Source: Arthrobacter sp. FW305-BF8 (GTDB taxonomy: Bacteria > Actinomycetota > Actinomycetes > Actinomycetales > Micrococcaceae). From it: a stretch of DNA of 64,000 nt. Below the pieces are notes generated by a model. It was given only the letters and a program-made list of their open reading frames with translations, was not told the DNA's origin and did no database searches. The DNA lies in contig NZ_CP084561.1 of assembly GCF_021789315.1 (NCBI RefSeq), forward strand, positions 4,464,001 through 4,528,000, given 5' to 3'. The position numbers and the translations under genes are program-made. Positions 43,937 to 50,712 of this stretch are shown here, in pieces. Position 1 is the first letter of the stretch. The number at the start of each line of letters is the position of its first letter.

Positions 43937-44794
43937 ATGCGGCTGATGCGCATTGGCCCGGCGAGCAACGAGGTTCCGGTGGTCATCGACGATGACGGCC
44001 AGGCCTATGACCTGCGGCCGGTCACCCAGGACATCGACGGTGACTTCCTCCAGACCTGGGCCGGCCAGCTCACTGACCTGGACCTGTCCGGCCTCCCGCG
44101 GGTGACCCTCGACGGCAAACGGATCGGCGCGCCGATCGCCCGGCCCGGGGCCGTGATCGGCGTGGGGCTGAACTACGCCGCGCACGCTGCAGAATCCGGC
44201 TTGCCTGTGCCGGAGCGGCCCATCATCTTCTTCAAGCATCCCAACACCGTGGTTGGTCCGGACGACGACGTCGTCATCCCGCCGGGGGCGCAGCGGGTGG
44301 ACTGGGAGGTGGAGCTGGGCGTGGTCATCGGCCGGCGCGCCAGCTACCTGGCATCCGACACCGAGGCAGCGGACTGCATCGCGGGCTACGTCCTGTCCAA
44401 TGACGTCTCCGAGCGCGAGTACCAGCTGGAGCACTCCGGGCCGCAGTGGTCGCTGGGCAAATCCTGCCCCACCTTCAACCCGGTAGGGCCCTGGCTGGTG
44501 CCCGCCGCGGGAGTGGATGCGGACGGCATCCGCCTCGCATCCTGGGTCAATGACGAGGTCCGGCAGGACAGCTCGACGGCGGACATGGTCTTCGGACCGG
44601 CCGAACTGGTCCGCCGGCTCTCGCAGTACATGGTGCTCGAACCCGGCGACCTCATCACCACCGGCACCCCGGAGGGCGTGGCACTGTCCGGCCGCTTCCC
44701 GTTCCTGAAAGACGGCGATGTCATGCGGATGTCCGGCGGGGACCTGCTGGGCGAGCAGCGGCAGCGGCTGGTCCCGGCGGGGCCGCAGGCCTGA
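43937..44794 (+). CDS. Fumarylacetoacetate hydrolase family protein
   Basis: A 285-aa FAH-fold protein with GVGLNYAAHAAE, the metal ligands in VDWEVELGVVIGR and GYVLSNDVSEREYQ, and LITTGTPEGVAL near the C-terminus. Family members hydrolyse or decarboxylate diketo acids (for example 2-keto-3-deoxy-fuconate/rhamnonate lyases or ureidoglycolate lyase-like enzymes). AAAGGA precedes the ATG, 11 bases after uraH, so it is in the same transcript. Allantoin-pathway chemistry is possible from context, but the substrate is not identifiable. Confidence 0.85.
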   Translation: MRLMRIGPASNEVPVVIDDDGQAYDLRPVTQDIDGDFLQTWAGQLTDLDLSGLPRVTLDGKRIGAPIARPGAVIGVGLNYAAHAAESGLPVPERPIIFFKHPNTVVGPDDDVVIPPGAQRVDWEVELGVVIGRRASYLASDTEAADCIAGYVLSNDVSEREYQLEHSGPQWSLGKSCPTFNPVGPWLVPAAGVDADGIRLASWVNDEVRQDSSTADMVFGPAELVRRLSQYMVLEPGDLITTGTPEGVALSGRFPFLKDGDVMRMSGGDLLGEQRQRLVPAGPQA

Positions 44795-44837
44795 GCAGGC
44801 TGAACCCGCCGGAGCAGGCTGGGGGCCGGGATGACAG

Positions 44838-44843
44838 TAGGCT
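44838..44843 (+). promoter_or_regulatory. -10 box of a leaderless transcript (44851 gene)
   Basis: TAGGCT ends seven bases before the ATG at 44851 and there is no ribosome-binding site, so transcription would begin at or next to the A of ATG. Confidence 0.5.
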
Positions 44844-44850
44844 AGATGGC

Positions 44851-45297
44851 ATGTCTTCCGACCAGCCCACCCCTGAACGGCGCGAATTTCCCGAACGGCG
44901 CGAGATTACCGTCCGGCGCGCCCCCAAGTACGTTCCCTTCCTGATCCTGGGCGGGCTCGTGGGCTTCGCCGCGGCGGCTGTCATTGCGTACGCGCTGCCC
45001 GGCGATGCCAGCTACGACCGCGGCGCCGTGTACGGCTTCTTCATGGTGCCGTGCGCCGCGGCCGGTGTGATTCTCGGCGCAATTGCCGCCCTGGTGCTGG
45101 ACCGCACCAGCGTGCGGCGTGCCCGCCGCGGCGTCGTCGAAGCGGTGCCGGAAGCCGAGCATTCCGCGCCGGGTACGGCACCGGCCACGCAGCCAGCCGA
45201 GGAACCGGGCACGGCGCCGGGCACGGCACTGGGCACCGAAACAGGCCCCGCACCGGAGCGGACCACGGACGACGGCGGGCCCGGCCAGCGGTCATAA
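44851..45297 (+). CDS. Two-helix membrane protein of unknown function, upstream of purF
   Basis: A 148-aa protein I cannot assign to a named function. A charged N-terminus (PERREFPERREITVRRAPKY) is followed by two membrane helices (about 28-50 and 60-85) and a long Pro/Ala/Thr/Gly-rich tail with PGTA-type repeats that is probably disordered. The layout resembles small conserved membrane proteins found beside purF in related actinobacteria. No catalytic motif is visible. Confidence 0.75.
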   Translation: MSSDQPTPERREFPERREITVRRAPKYVPFLILGGLVGFAAAAVIAYALPGDASYDRGAVYGFFMVPCAAAGVILGAIAALVLDRTSVRRARRGVVEAVPEAEHSAPGTAPATQPAEEPGTAPGTALGTETGPAPERTTDDGGPGQRS

Positions 45298-45344
45298 TCC
45301 GGCGGCCGGAATTTCCATACCCCATGACGTGAGATAATCGACCA

Positions 45345-47075
45345 GTGGCACGCGGCGATGGAAAACTTTCTCATGATCTTCTCCCTGGCGAAAAGGGCCC
45401 ACAGGACGCTTGCGGCGTCTTCGGGGTCTGGGCACCAGGTGAAGAAGTAGCAAAACTCACCTACTACGGGCTGTACGCGTTGCAGCACCGCGGTCAGGAG
45501 TCGGCTGGCATAGCAACCAGCGACGGCAAGCGGATCAACGTCTACAAGGACATGGGCCTCGTATCCCAGGTCTTCGACGAGACCACGCTTAACACCCTGA
45601 CCGGGCACCTGGCCGTCGGCCACTGCCGCTACTCCACCACCGGAGCCAGCCACTGGGCCAACGCCCAGCCCACCCTCGGTGCGACCAGCACCGGCACGGT
45701 GGCCCTGGCGCATAACGGCAACCTGACCAACACCGCCGAGCTCAACGCCATGATCCTGGAACGCAACGGCGGCCAGCTCAGCGGCGAAATGAAGCAGGGC
45801 AACACCTCGGACACCGCATTGGTGACGGCGCTGCTGGAGGGTGAAGAGGGCAAGTCCCTCGAACAGACCGCCATCGAGCTGCTGCCCAAGATCAAGGGCG
45901 GCTTCTGCTTCGTCTTCATGGACGAGGGCACCCTGTACGCCGCGCGGGACACCTACGGCATCCGCCCCCTTTGCCTGGGCCGGCTGGAACGCGGCTGGGT
46001 GGTGGCGTCCGAACAGTCCGCCCTGGCCACCGTGGGTGCCAGCTTCATCCGCGAAATCGAACCCGGCGAATTCATCGCCATCGATGAGCAGGGCGTGCGG
46101 TCCCAGCGCTTTGCGGAGCCGACGCCGGCCGGATGCGTATTCGAGTACGTCTACCTCGCGCGCCCCGACGCCGCGATCGCCGGGCGGTCCGTGTACGAAT
46201 CCCGCGTGGAGATGGGCCGCCAGCTGGCCCGCGAGAACACGCAGGAAGCGGACATCGTCATCCCGGTCCCGGAATCCGGTACCCCCGCAGCCGTGGGCTA
46301 CGCCGAAGAATCCGGCATCCCGTTCGCGCACGGCTTCGTCAAGAACTCCTACGTGGGCCGCACGTTCATCCAGCCCTCGCAGACGCTGCGCCAGCTGGGC
46401 ATCCGGCTGAAGCTCAACGCCCTGGAGTCCGTGATCCGCGGCAAGCGCGTGGTGGTGGTGGATGACTCGATCGTCCGCGGCAACACGCAGCGCGCCATCG
46501 TCCGGATGCTCCGCGAAGCCGGCGCCGCCGCCGTGCACGTCAAGATTTCCTCCCCGCCGGTCCAGTGGCCGTGCTTCTACGGCATCGACTTCGCCTCCCG
46601 CGCCGAGCTGATCGCCAACGGCGCCACGATCGAAGAGATCTCCCAGGCCATCGGCGCCGACTCGCTGGCCTACATTTCCGAAGACGGCATGATCGGCGCC
46701 ACCCAGCAGCCCCGCGAACGGCTCTGCACCGCCTGCTTCACCGGCAAGTACCCCATCGAGCTCCCGGGCTCGGACAAACTGGGCAAGAACCTGCTGGAGC
46801 GCACGGACCTGGGCGGCCTGCCGGCATCCTCACGGAGCGGCGCTCCGGCCACCACGGGCGACGCCGCCGCGGAAGCCGCCATCGAACCGGCCACCGCCAC
46901 GCCAGGCAATCCGGACAGCATCCCGGTGACCGAGGATCCTGCCGAGAAGCCGGGCGCCACCGGCTGTGATCCGGGGCCGGATGCCGAGTTCGAGAACCTG
47001 CTTACCGACGCCGACCGCGTGCCCGATCTCCACCACGACGCTGCGACCGTCGGCGCTGACAAGAAAGAGTCCTGA
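45345..47075 (+). CDS. purF: Amidophosphoribosyltransferase
   Basis: A 576-aa enzyme making phosphoribosylamine from PRPP and glutamine, the first committed step of purine synthesis. A 22-residue propeptide precedes the catalytic Cys23 (DACGVFG), as in the self-processing PurF class. The glutaminase domain has YALQHRGQESAGI and HNGNLTN; the PRPP loop is VVVVDDSIVRGNT; C-terminal cysteines (LCTACFTGKYP) fit the Fe-S form. The start is GTG with GATAAT six bases upstream, again suggesting a leaderless message. About 85 residues after LLERTDLGG are an Ala/Pro/Thr-rich acidic tail beyond the usual end. Stop overlaps the purM start (TGATG). Confidence 0.96.
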   Translation: MARGDGKLSHDLLPGEKGPQDACGVFGVWAPGEEVAKLTYYGLYALQHRGQESAGIATSDGKRINVYKDMGLVSQVFDETTLNTLTGHLAVGHCRYSTTGASHWANAQPTLGATSTGTVALAHNGNLTNTAELNAMILERNGGQLSGEMKQGNTSDTALVTALLEGEEGKSLEQTAIELLPKIKGGFCFVFMDEGTLYAARDTYGIRPLCLGRLERGWVVASEQSALATVGASFIREIEPGEFIAIDEQGVRSQRFAEPTPAGCVFEYVYLARPDAAIAGRSVYESRVEMGRQLARENTQEADIVIPVPESGTPAAVGYAEESGIPFAHGFVKNSYVGRTFIQPSQTLRQLGIRLKLNALESVIRGKRVVVVDDSIVRGNTQRAIVRMLREAGAAAVHVKISSPPVQWPCFYGIDFASRAELIANGATIEEISQAIGADSLAYISEDGMIGATQQPRERLCTACFTGKYPIELPGSDKLGKNLLERTDLGGLPASSRSGAPATTGDAAAEAAIEPATATPGNPDSIPVTEDPAEKPGATGCDPGPDAEFENLLTDADRVPDLHHDAATVGADKKES

Positions 47076-48238
47076 TGACCTCCGCTTCCTCCACTGCTGA
47101 CATGAATGCTGCCCAGAACAACGCCGGCATCACCTACGCGGCCGCCGGTGTGGACGTCGAGGCCGGCGACCGCGCAGTCGAACTCATGAAGGATGCCGTC
47201 AAGGCGACCCACAACGCATCGGTGATTGGCGGCGTCGGCGGTTTCGCAGGCCTGTACGACGTCTCGAAGCTCCTGACCTACAGGAAGCCCCTGCTCGCCA
47301 CGTCCACGGACGGCGTCGGCACCAAGGTGGCCATCGCCCAGGCCATGGACATCCACGACACCATCGGCTACGACCTCGTGGGAATGGTGGTTGACGACAT
47401 CGTGGTGGTGGGCGCCGAGCCGCTGTACATGACCGACTACATCGCCTGCGGCAAGGTGGTTCCCGAGCGCATCGCGGACATCGTCCGCGGCATCGCGGCC
47501 GCCTGCTCGGTTGCCGGCACCGCGCTGGTGGGCGGCGAAACCGCCGAGCACCCTGGCCTGCTGGGAGAACACGAGTACGACGTCGCCGGCGCTGCCACCG
47601 GCGTTGTTGAGGCAGACGCCCTGCTGGGGCCGGACCGCGTTCGCGAAGGCGACGTGGTGATCGGCATGGCTTCCTCGGGCCTGCACTCAAATGGCTACTC
47701 CCTGGTCCGCCGCGTCATCAACCACGCCGGCTGGGCCCTGGACCGCCAGGTCTCCGAGCTTGGCCGCACGCTGGGCGAGGAACTGCTGGAACCCACCCGC
47801 GTCTACGCCGCGGACTGCCTGGACCTGGCGCGGGCGTTCCCGGTCACAGCAGAGAAGGCCGTGCACGGCTTCAGCCACGTCACCGGTGGCGGCCTCGCCG
47901 CCAACCTGGCGCGCGTGCTGCCGCAGGGCCTCGTGGCCACCGTTGACCGCTCCACCTGGGAGCTGCCCGCCATCTTCAAGCTCGTCTCCGAGCTGGGCCG
48001 CGTCCCGCTACCCGACCTGGAGCGCACGCTGAACCTCGGCGTCGGCATGGTGGCCGTGGTCTCCGCAGAAGCCGCAGACGCCGCCGTGGCCCGCCTCAAC
48101 GAGCGCGGCCTGCCGTCCTGGATCATGGGCTCCGTCAGCGCCGATTCCGACGCCGTGGTCAAGACCGGACCGGACTACGTGCAGGGCGCCAAGGGCGTGG
48201 ACGGCGGCGCTGTCCAGCTGGTCAACGCCTACGCCTAG
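47075..48238 (+). CDS. purM: Phosphoribosylformylglycinamidine cyclo-ligase
   Basis: A 387-aa ATP-dependent enzyme forming aminoimidazole ribonucleotide from FGAM. YAAAGVDVEAGDRAVELMK at the start, TSTDGVGTKVAIAQ, the metal/nucleotide segment DLVGMVVDDIVVVGAEPLYMTDY, and GGETAEHPGL are all PurM signatures. About 18 residues precede the family core. It overlaps purF by one base and is the last gene of the unit; a nested palindrome follows. Confidence 0.96.
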   Translation: MTSASSTADMNAAQNNAGITYAAAGVDVEAGDRAVELMKDAVKATHNASVIGGVGGFAGLYDVSKLLTYRKPLLATSTDGVGTKVAIAQAMDIHDTIGYDLVGMVVDDIVVVGAEPLYMTDYIACGKVVPERIADIVRGIAAACSVAGTALVGGETAEHPGLLGEHEYDVAGAATGVVEADALLGPDRVREGDVVIGMASSGLHSNGYSLVRRVINHAGWALDRQVSELGRTLGEELLEPTRVYAADCLDLARAFPVTAEKAVHGFSHVTGGGLAANLARVLPQGLVATVDRSTWELPAIFKLVSELGRVPLPDLERTLNLGVGMVAVVSAEAADAAVARLNERGLPSWIMGSVSADSDAVVKTGPDYVQGAKGVDGGAVQLVNAYA

Positions 48239-48256
48239 TCCCCACCAGCCCCCTCA

Positions 48257-48314
48257 TCGAGTGCTCCGTAACCGCCCTTTTGAACCTTCATAAGGGCATC
48301 TGCGGAGCACTCGA
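48257..48314. repeat. Nested palindrome between convergent purM and VOC genes
   Basis: TCGAGTGCTCCG (48257-48268) pairs with CGGAGCACTCGA (48303-48314); inside lies a second perfect stem GCCCTT (48274-48279) with AAGGGC (48292-48297). It can act as a bidirectional terminator but lacks T-runs. The 58-bp two-tier structure also resembles a mobile repeat (REP-type) element. Confidence 0.7.
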
Positions 48315-48332
48315 CGCTTAAATCCGAGGCTG

Positions 48333-49133
48333 CTAAACCTCCAGGACGCTGAACACGCCGCCCTGCGGGTCCTTCAGGGTGGCGATGGTGCCGCCGTCGT
48401 CGTCGAACTCCGGCTCCACCAGCACCTCGGCTCCGGCTGCCACGGCCGACAGCACGGCTTCCTTGACACTGGAGACGCCGAAGTAGACCTGCCAGCCGCG
48501 GCTGCCGGGCTCGCCGTCCCCGTCCTCGTCGTCCACGTCCTCCTGCGGGGCAGGCGCAATGCCCGCCACCTCCGCGCCGTTCACCATCAGCGTGGTGTAA
48601 GTTCCGCCGTCGTCCTGGGGGTATTCCGTCACCTCATGGCCGAACAGCTGCTGAAAAAACCCGACGGCGGCCTGCGGCTCGGGCGTGAGCAGTTCGGCCC
48701 AGGCGAATGCGCCGGGCTCGTTGTGCCGCCCGCTGCCGGGGTGGGTTCCGGCCTGCCAGACGCCGGTGGCACCGCCTCCCGGCGGCTCTACAAACACCAT
48801 GGTTCCGGTGTCCCCGATGTCCTCCGGTCCGAACTGCACCGCGCCGCCGGCATGGTCGGCTTCCTCCGCAGTGGATCCGGCGTCGTCAGTGGCAAAGTAG
48901 ATGTTCCACTGCGCGGGCCGTTGCGTGTCACCCTGCTGCGGCTGCGGTGCCACCGTCGCCACGACGTCGTCGTCCAGGAAGGCCTTCGCGTAGCTGCGGC
49001 CGTCCGGGGTGGGCAGGTCCTCGTACCGCCACCCGAACACGGCGGCGTAGAAGGCCTTGGCAGCAGCCACGTCCGGCGTCTGAATGTCCGTCCAGCAGAG
49101 CTCTCCAAGGCTGTACCCGCTGCGCTGAACCAT
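48333..49133 (-). CDS. Tandem VOC-domain protein
   Basis: A 266-aa protein made of two glyoxalase/bleomycin-resistance (VOC) modules: residues 5-125 (CWTDIQTPDVAAAKAFYAAVFGW) and 140-265 (AWAELLTPEPQAAVGFFQQLFGH). A short acidic linker (DVDDEDGDGEPG) interrupts the second. Such two-domain VOC proteins are common in actinobacteria with mostly unknown substrates. Metal ligands are not obvious. Its gene stands alone and converges on purM. Confidence 0.88.
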   Translation of the reverse strand: MVQRSGYSLGELCWTDIQTPDVAAAKAFYAAVFGWRYEDLPTPDGRSYAKAFLDDDVVATVAPQPQQGDTQRPAQWNIYFATDDAGSTAEEADHAGGAVQFGPEDIGDTGTMVFVEPPGGGATGVWQAGTHPGSGRHNEPGAFAWAELLTPEPQAAVGFFQQLFGHEVTEYPQDDGGTYTTLMVNGAEVAGIAPAPQEDVDDEDGDGEPGSRGWQVYFGVSSVKEAVLSAVAAGAEVLVEPEFDDDGGTIATLKDPQGGVFSVLEV

Positions 49134-49248
49134 GCGTCCGTACCTTTCGTAGGCTGAATTCTTTCCAGCCTAGTTCCTGAAGGGCAAGGTTCCTACGGGC
49201 GCGTACGTGACGGGGGGAGGCCCAGGGGCGCATGCGCGGCAACGCCAA

Positions 49249-49291
49249 AGGCCCGTTGGCCACGCCGAAGACCGGCGTGCCCAACGGGCCT
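49249..49291. terminator. Two-tier hairpin after the DUF3073 gene
   Basis: AGGCCCGTTGG (49249-49259) pairs with CCAACGGGCCT (49281-49291), enclosing CACGCCG (49261-49267) with CGGCGTG (49273-49279). The near-continuous 18-bp stem should terminate the leftward DUF3073 transcript. Confidence 0.75.
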
Positions 49292-49354
49292 GATAACTAT
49301 GGTGTACGACGGCGGCTCGCAGCCAACTGCCTTAAGGCAGTTCAGCGGGAACGA

Positions 49355-49588
49355 CTAACCGATACGACGGCTGTCTACCTCGTCGTCGTCTTCATCCAAA
49401 TCGTCCGCGTACTTATCCACGTAGGCTGAATAGTCCGGCTCGACCGGTTCATTCGCGAAATGGCTCGTGGCACGACTTCCCGGACCCGTGAGCTCTCGCT
49501 GTAGGGCCGAATAATCGGTGTTCGGGGAGTAGTACTTGATGTCCCGAGCCTGCTTGGTAGCTTTTGCCTTTTGACGGCCGCGCCCCAT
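49355..49588 (-). CDS. DUF3073 protein
   Basis: A 77-aa actinobacterial protein of unknown function. The N-terminus MGRGRQKAKATKQARDIKYYSPNTDY is the DUF3073 signature; the rest is acidic (YADDLDEDDDEVDS). The ATG at 49588 has AAAGGGGG upstream and matches family length; an earlier start would add 13 residues. DUF3073 genes often lie close to purF-purM in this order. A basic head and acidic tail suggest nucleic-acid or ribosome contact, but no function is known to me. Confidence 0.9.
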   Translation of the reverse strand: MGRGRQKAKATKQARDIKYYSPNTDYSALQRELTGPGSRATSHFANEPVEPDYSAYVDKYADDLDEDDDEVDSRRIG

Positions 49589-49914
49589 GGCGTGACCCCC
49601 TTTTGTACTTGGACCGGAGGTGGTCACCTTTGGCGATCGGTGAGGCCCCGGAATGTTTGGTCAATTTGTCGTACCCCTAGATTACATGCTTTCGGCGGCA
49701 TCTGCTTGCCACGGAGGCGTCCAGCGACCGCCGCGACCCCCTTCTCCGCGGCAATCCGGGGCTTGCAGGGATTTTTTGTTCGATAGAGTCTCCTGAACGA
49801 CTGAATTAAGCGGGCATGGGAATCCGGCAATCGGCCGCCCGGGCCACACCGCGGAAACGCATATGGCCGGAGACCCAGCGCTCGAGCGAACGCCAGGAAG
49901 GGGTGCCGCCCCAC
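49589..49914. other. 326-bp divergent gap
   Basis: This region must hold the promoters for DUF3073 (leftward) and the septum-formation gene (rightward). An AT-rich stretch with TTGGTCAATTTGTCG lies near 49660. A weak stem (AATCC/GGATT) with a run of six T at 49753-49777 resembles a poor terminator. In-frame codons from 49816 to 49914 precede the chosen start of the septum gene and could be an N-terminal extension. I see nothing else. Confidence 0.5.
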
Positions 49915-50676
49915 ATGAATGACAACGATCCCAGCCACGACGGGGAACGCGGGCCGGCCCGCGCCGTCGCCGTGCAACCCGAACCGGCCGTGCAACCCCA
50001 ACCGGCCGAGCGCAAACCGGCAGAGCGCAAACCGGCAGAGCGCAATGCGGCAGAGCCGGAATCAGCCGCACCGGGGCAAGCTCAGCCCGGTGCGGTCCAG
50101 CCCGGAGGCCTCGTCGGCGCGGTCCGCTCCTGGCTCGCACAGCCAGAGGTCCGGCAAACCCTGCTCAAGTCCGGCTTTGTCCTTGCGCTGCTGGTGGTGG
50201 GTGGCCTGCTCGTGTGGCTCCTGACGTCACTCCTCGCCGGCGCCACCATGCAGGCGGCGAACCGGCCGGGCGCCGCGGCGGCAGACCCCTCCCCCGCCCC
50301 GCCGGCGGTGTCACCCCGGCCCAGCCTGCCCGTGGCCAGCGTGAGCCCGCTGGATTTCCGGGTGGGCGACTGCCTCAAGGACTTTGACCCCGAGGCATCC
50401 AAGTCCACTGTGGTTGCGTGCAGCACCGGCCATTCCGCCCAGCTGGTGGCGGTCACGCACTACGCCGACGGTGACGCATACCCGGGCCGTGAGGCCATGA
50501 AGACCAGGGCCAGGGAAACGTGCCAGGACGCGCGGCTGACGGCGAAATCCAACGACTACAACCTGATCTACCGCCTCGCGTATCCGAGCACGGCCAGCTG
50601 GGCCAAGGGTGACCGCCGCGTGGACTGCTACATCACCGCGTCCGGCAACATCATCAAGGCAAGCCTGCTCCCCTAG
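49915..50676 (+). CDS. Septum-formation-family membrane protein
   Basis: A 253-aa protein. A Pro/Glu/Ala-rich cytoplasmic N-terminus with PAERK-type repeats is followed by one membrane helix (about 83-105; GFVLALLVVGGLLVWLLTSLL), a Pro-rich linker, and an extracytoplasmic domain with the pattern FRVGDCLKDFDP...VVACSTGHSAQLV...TCQDAR, whose four or more cysteines are typical of the septum-formation (Septum_form) family. ATG at 49915 has GGAAGGGG upstream. The exact role in division is unclear. It converges on clpB. Confidence 0.82.
   Translation: MNDNDPSHDGERGPARAVAVQPEPAVQPQPAERKPAERKPAERNAAEPESAAPGQAQPGAVQPGGLVGAVRSWLAQPEVRQTLLKSGFVLALLVVGGLLVWLLTSLLAGATMQAANRPGAAAADPSPAPPAVSPRPSLPVASVSPLDFRVGDCLKDFDPEASKSTVVACSTGHSAQLVAVTHYADGDAYPGREAMKTRARETCQDARLTAKSNDYNLIYRLAYPSTASWAKGDRRVDCYITASGNIIKASLLP
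50005..50058. repeat. 15-bp tandem repeats in the septum-protein gene
   Basis: Units of the form GCAGAGCGCAAACCG repeat three times (50005-50019, 50020-50034, 50035-50049) with a partial fourth. They encode PAERK repeats in the disordered cytoplasmic tail and keep the frame. Confidence 0.8.
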
Positions 50677-50706
50677 CTCCCTGAGGAACCAAGGGAGCGG
50701 GCTTGC
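50659..50706. terminator. Hairpin between convergent septum gene and clpB
   Basis: GCAAGC-CT-GCTCCC (50659-50672) can pair with GGGAGC-G-GGCTTGC (50693-50706); an alternative inner stem is GCTCCCT/AGGGAGC (50676-50682, 50692-50698). It overlaps the end of the septum gene and ends seven bases before the end of clpB. Confidence 0.6.
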
Positions 50707-50712
50707 GCGCTG

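Noticed and set aside
43093..44794. A complete urate degradation cluster
   Set aside because: Only uraD, uraH and an unassigned FAH-family gene are present; urate oxidase, permease and allantoinase are missing from the window.
45298..45344. A purine-sensing riboswitch before purF
   Set aside because: The gap is only 47 bases and the start appears leaderless, so no aptamer fits.
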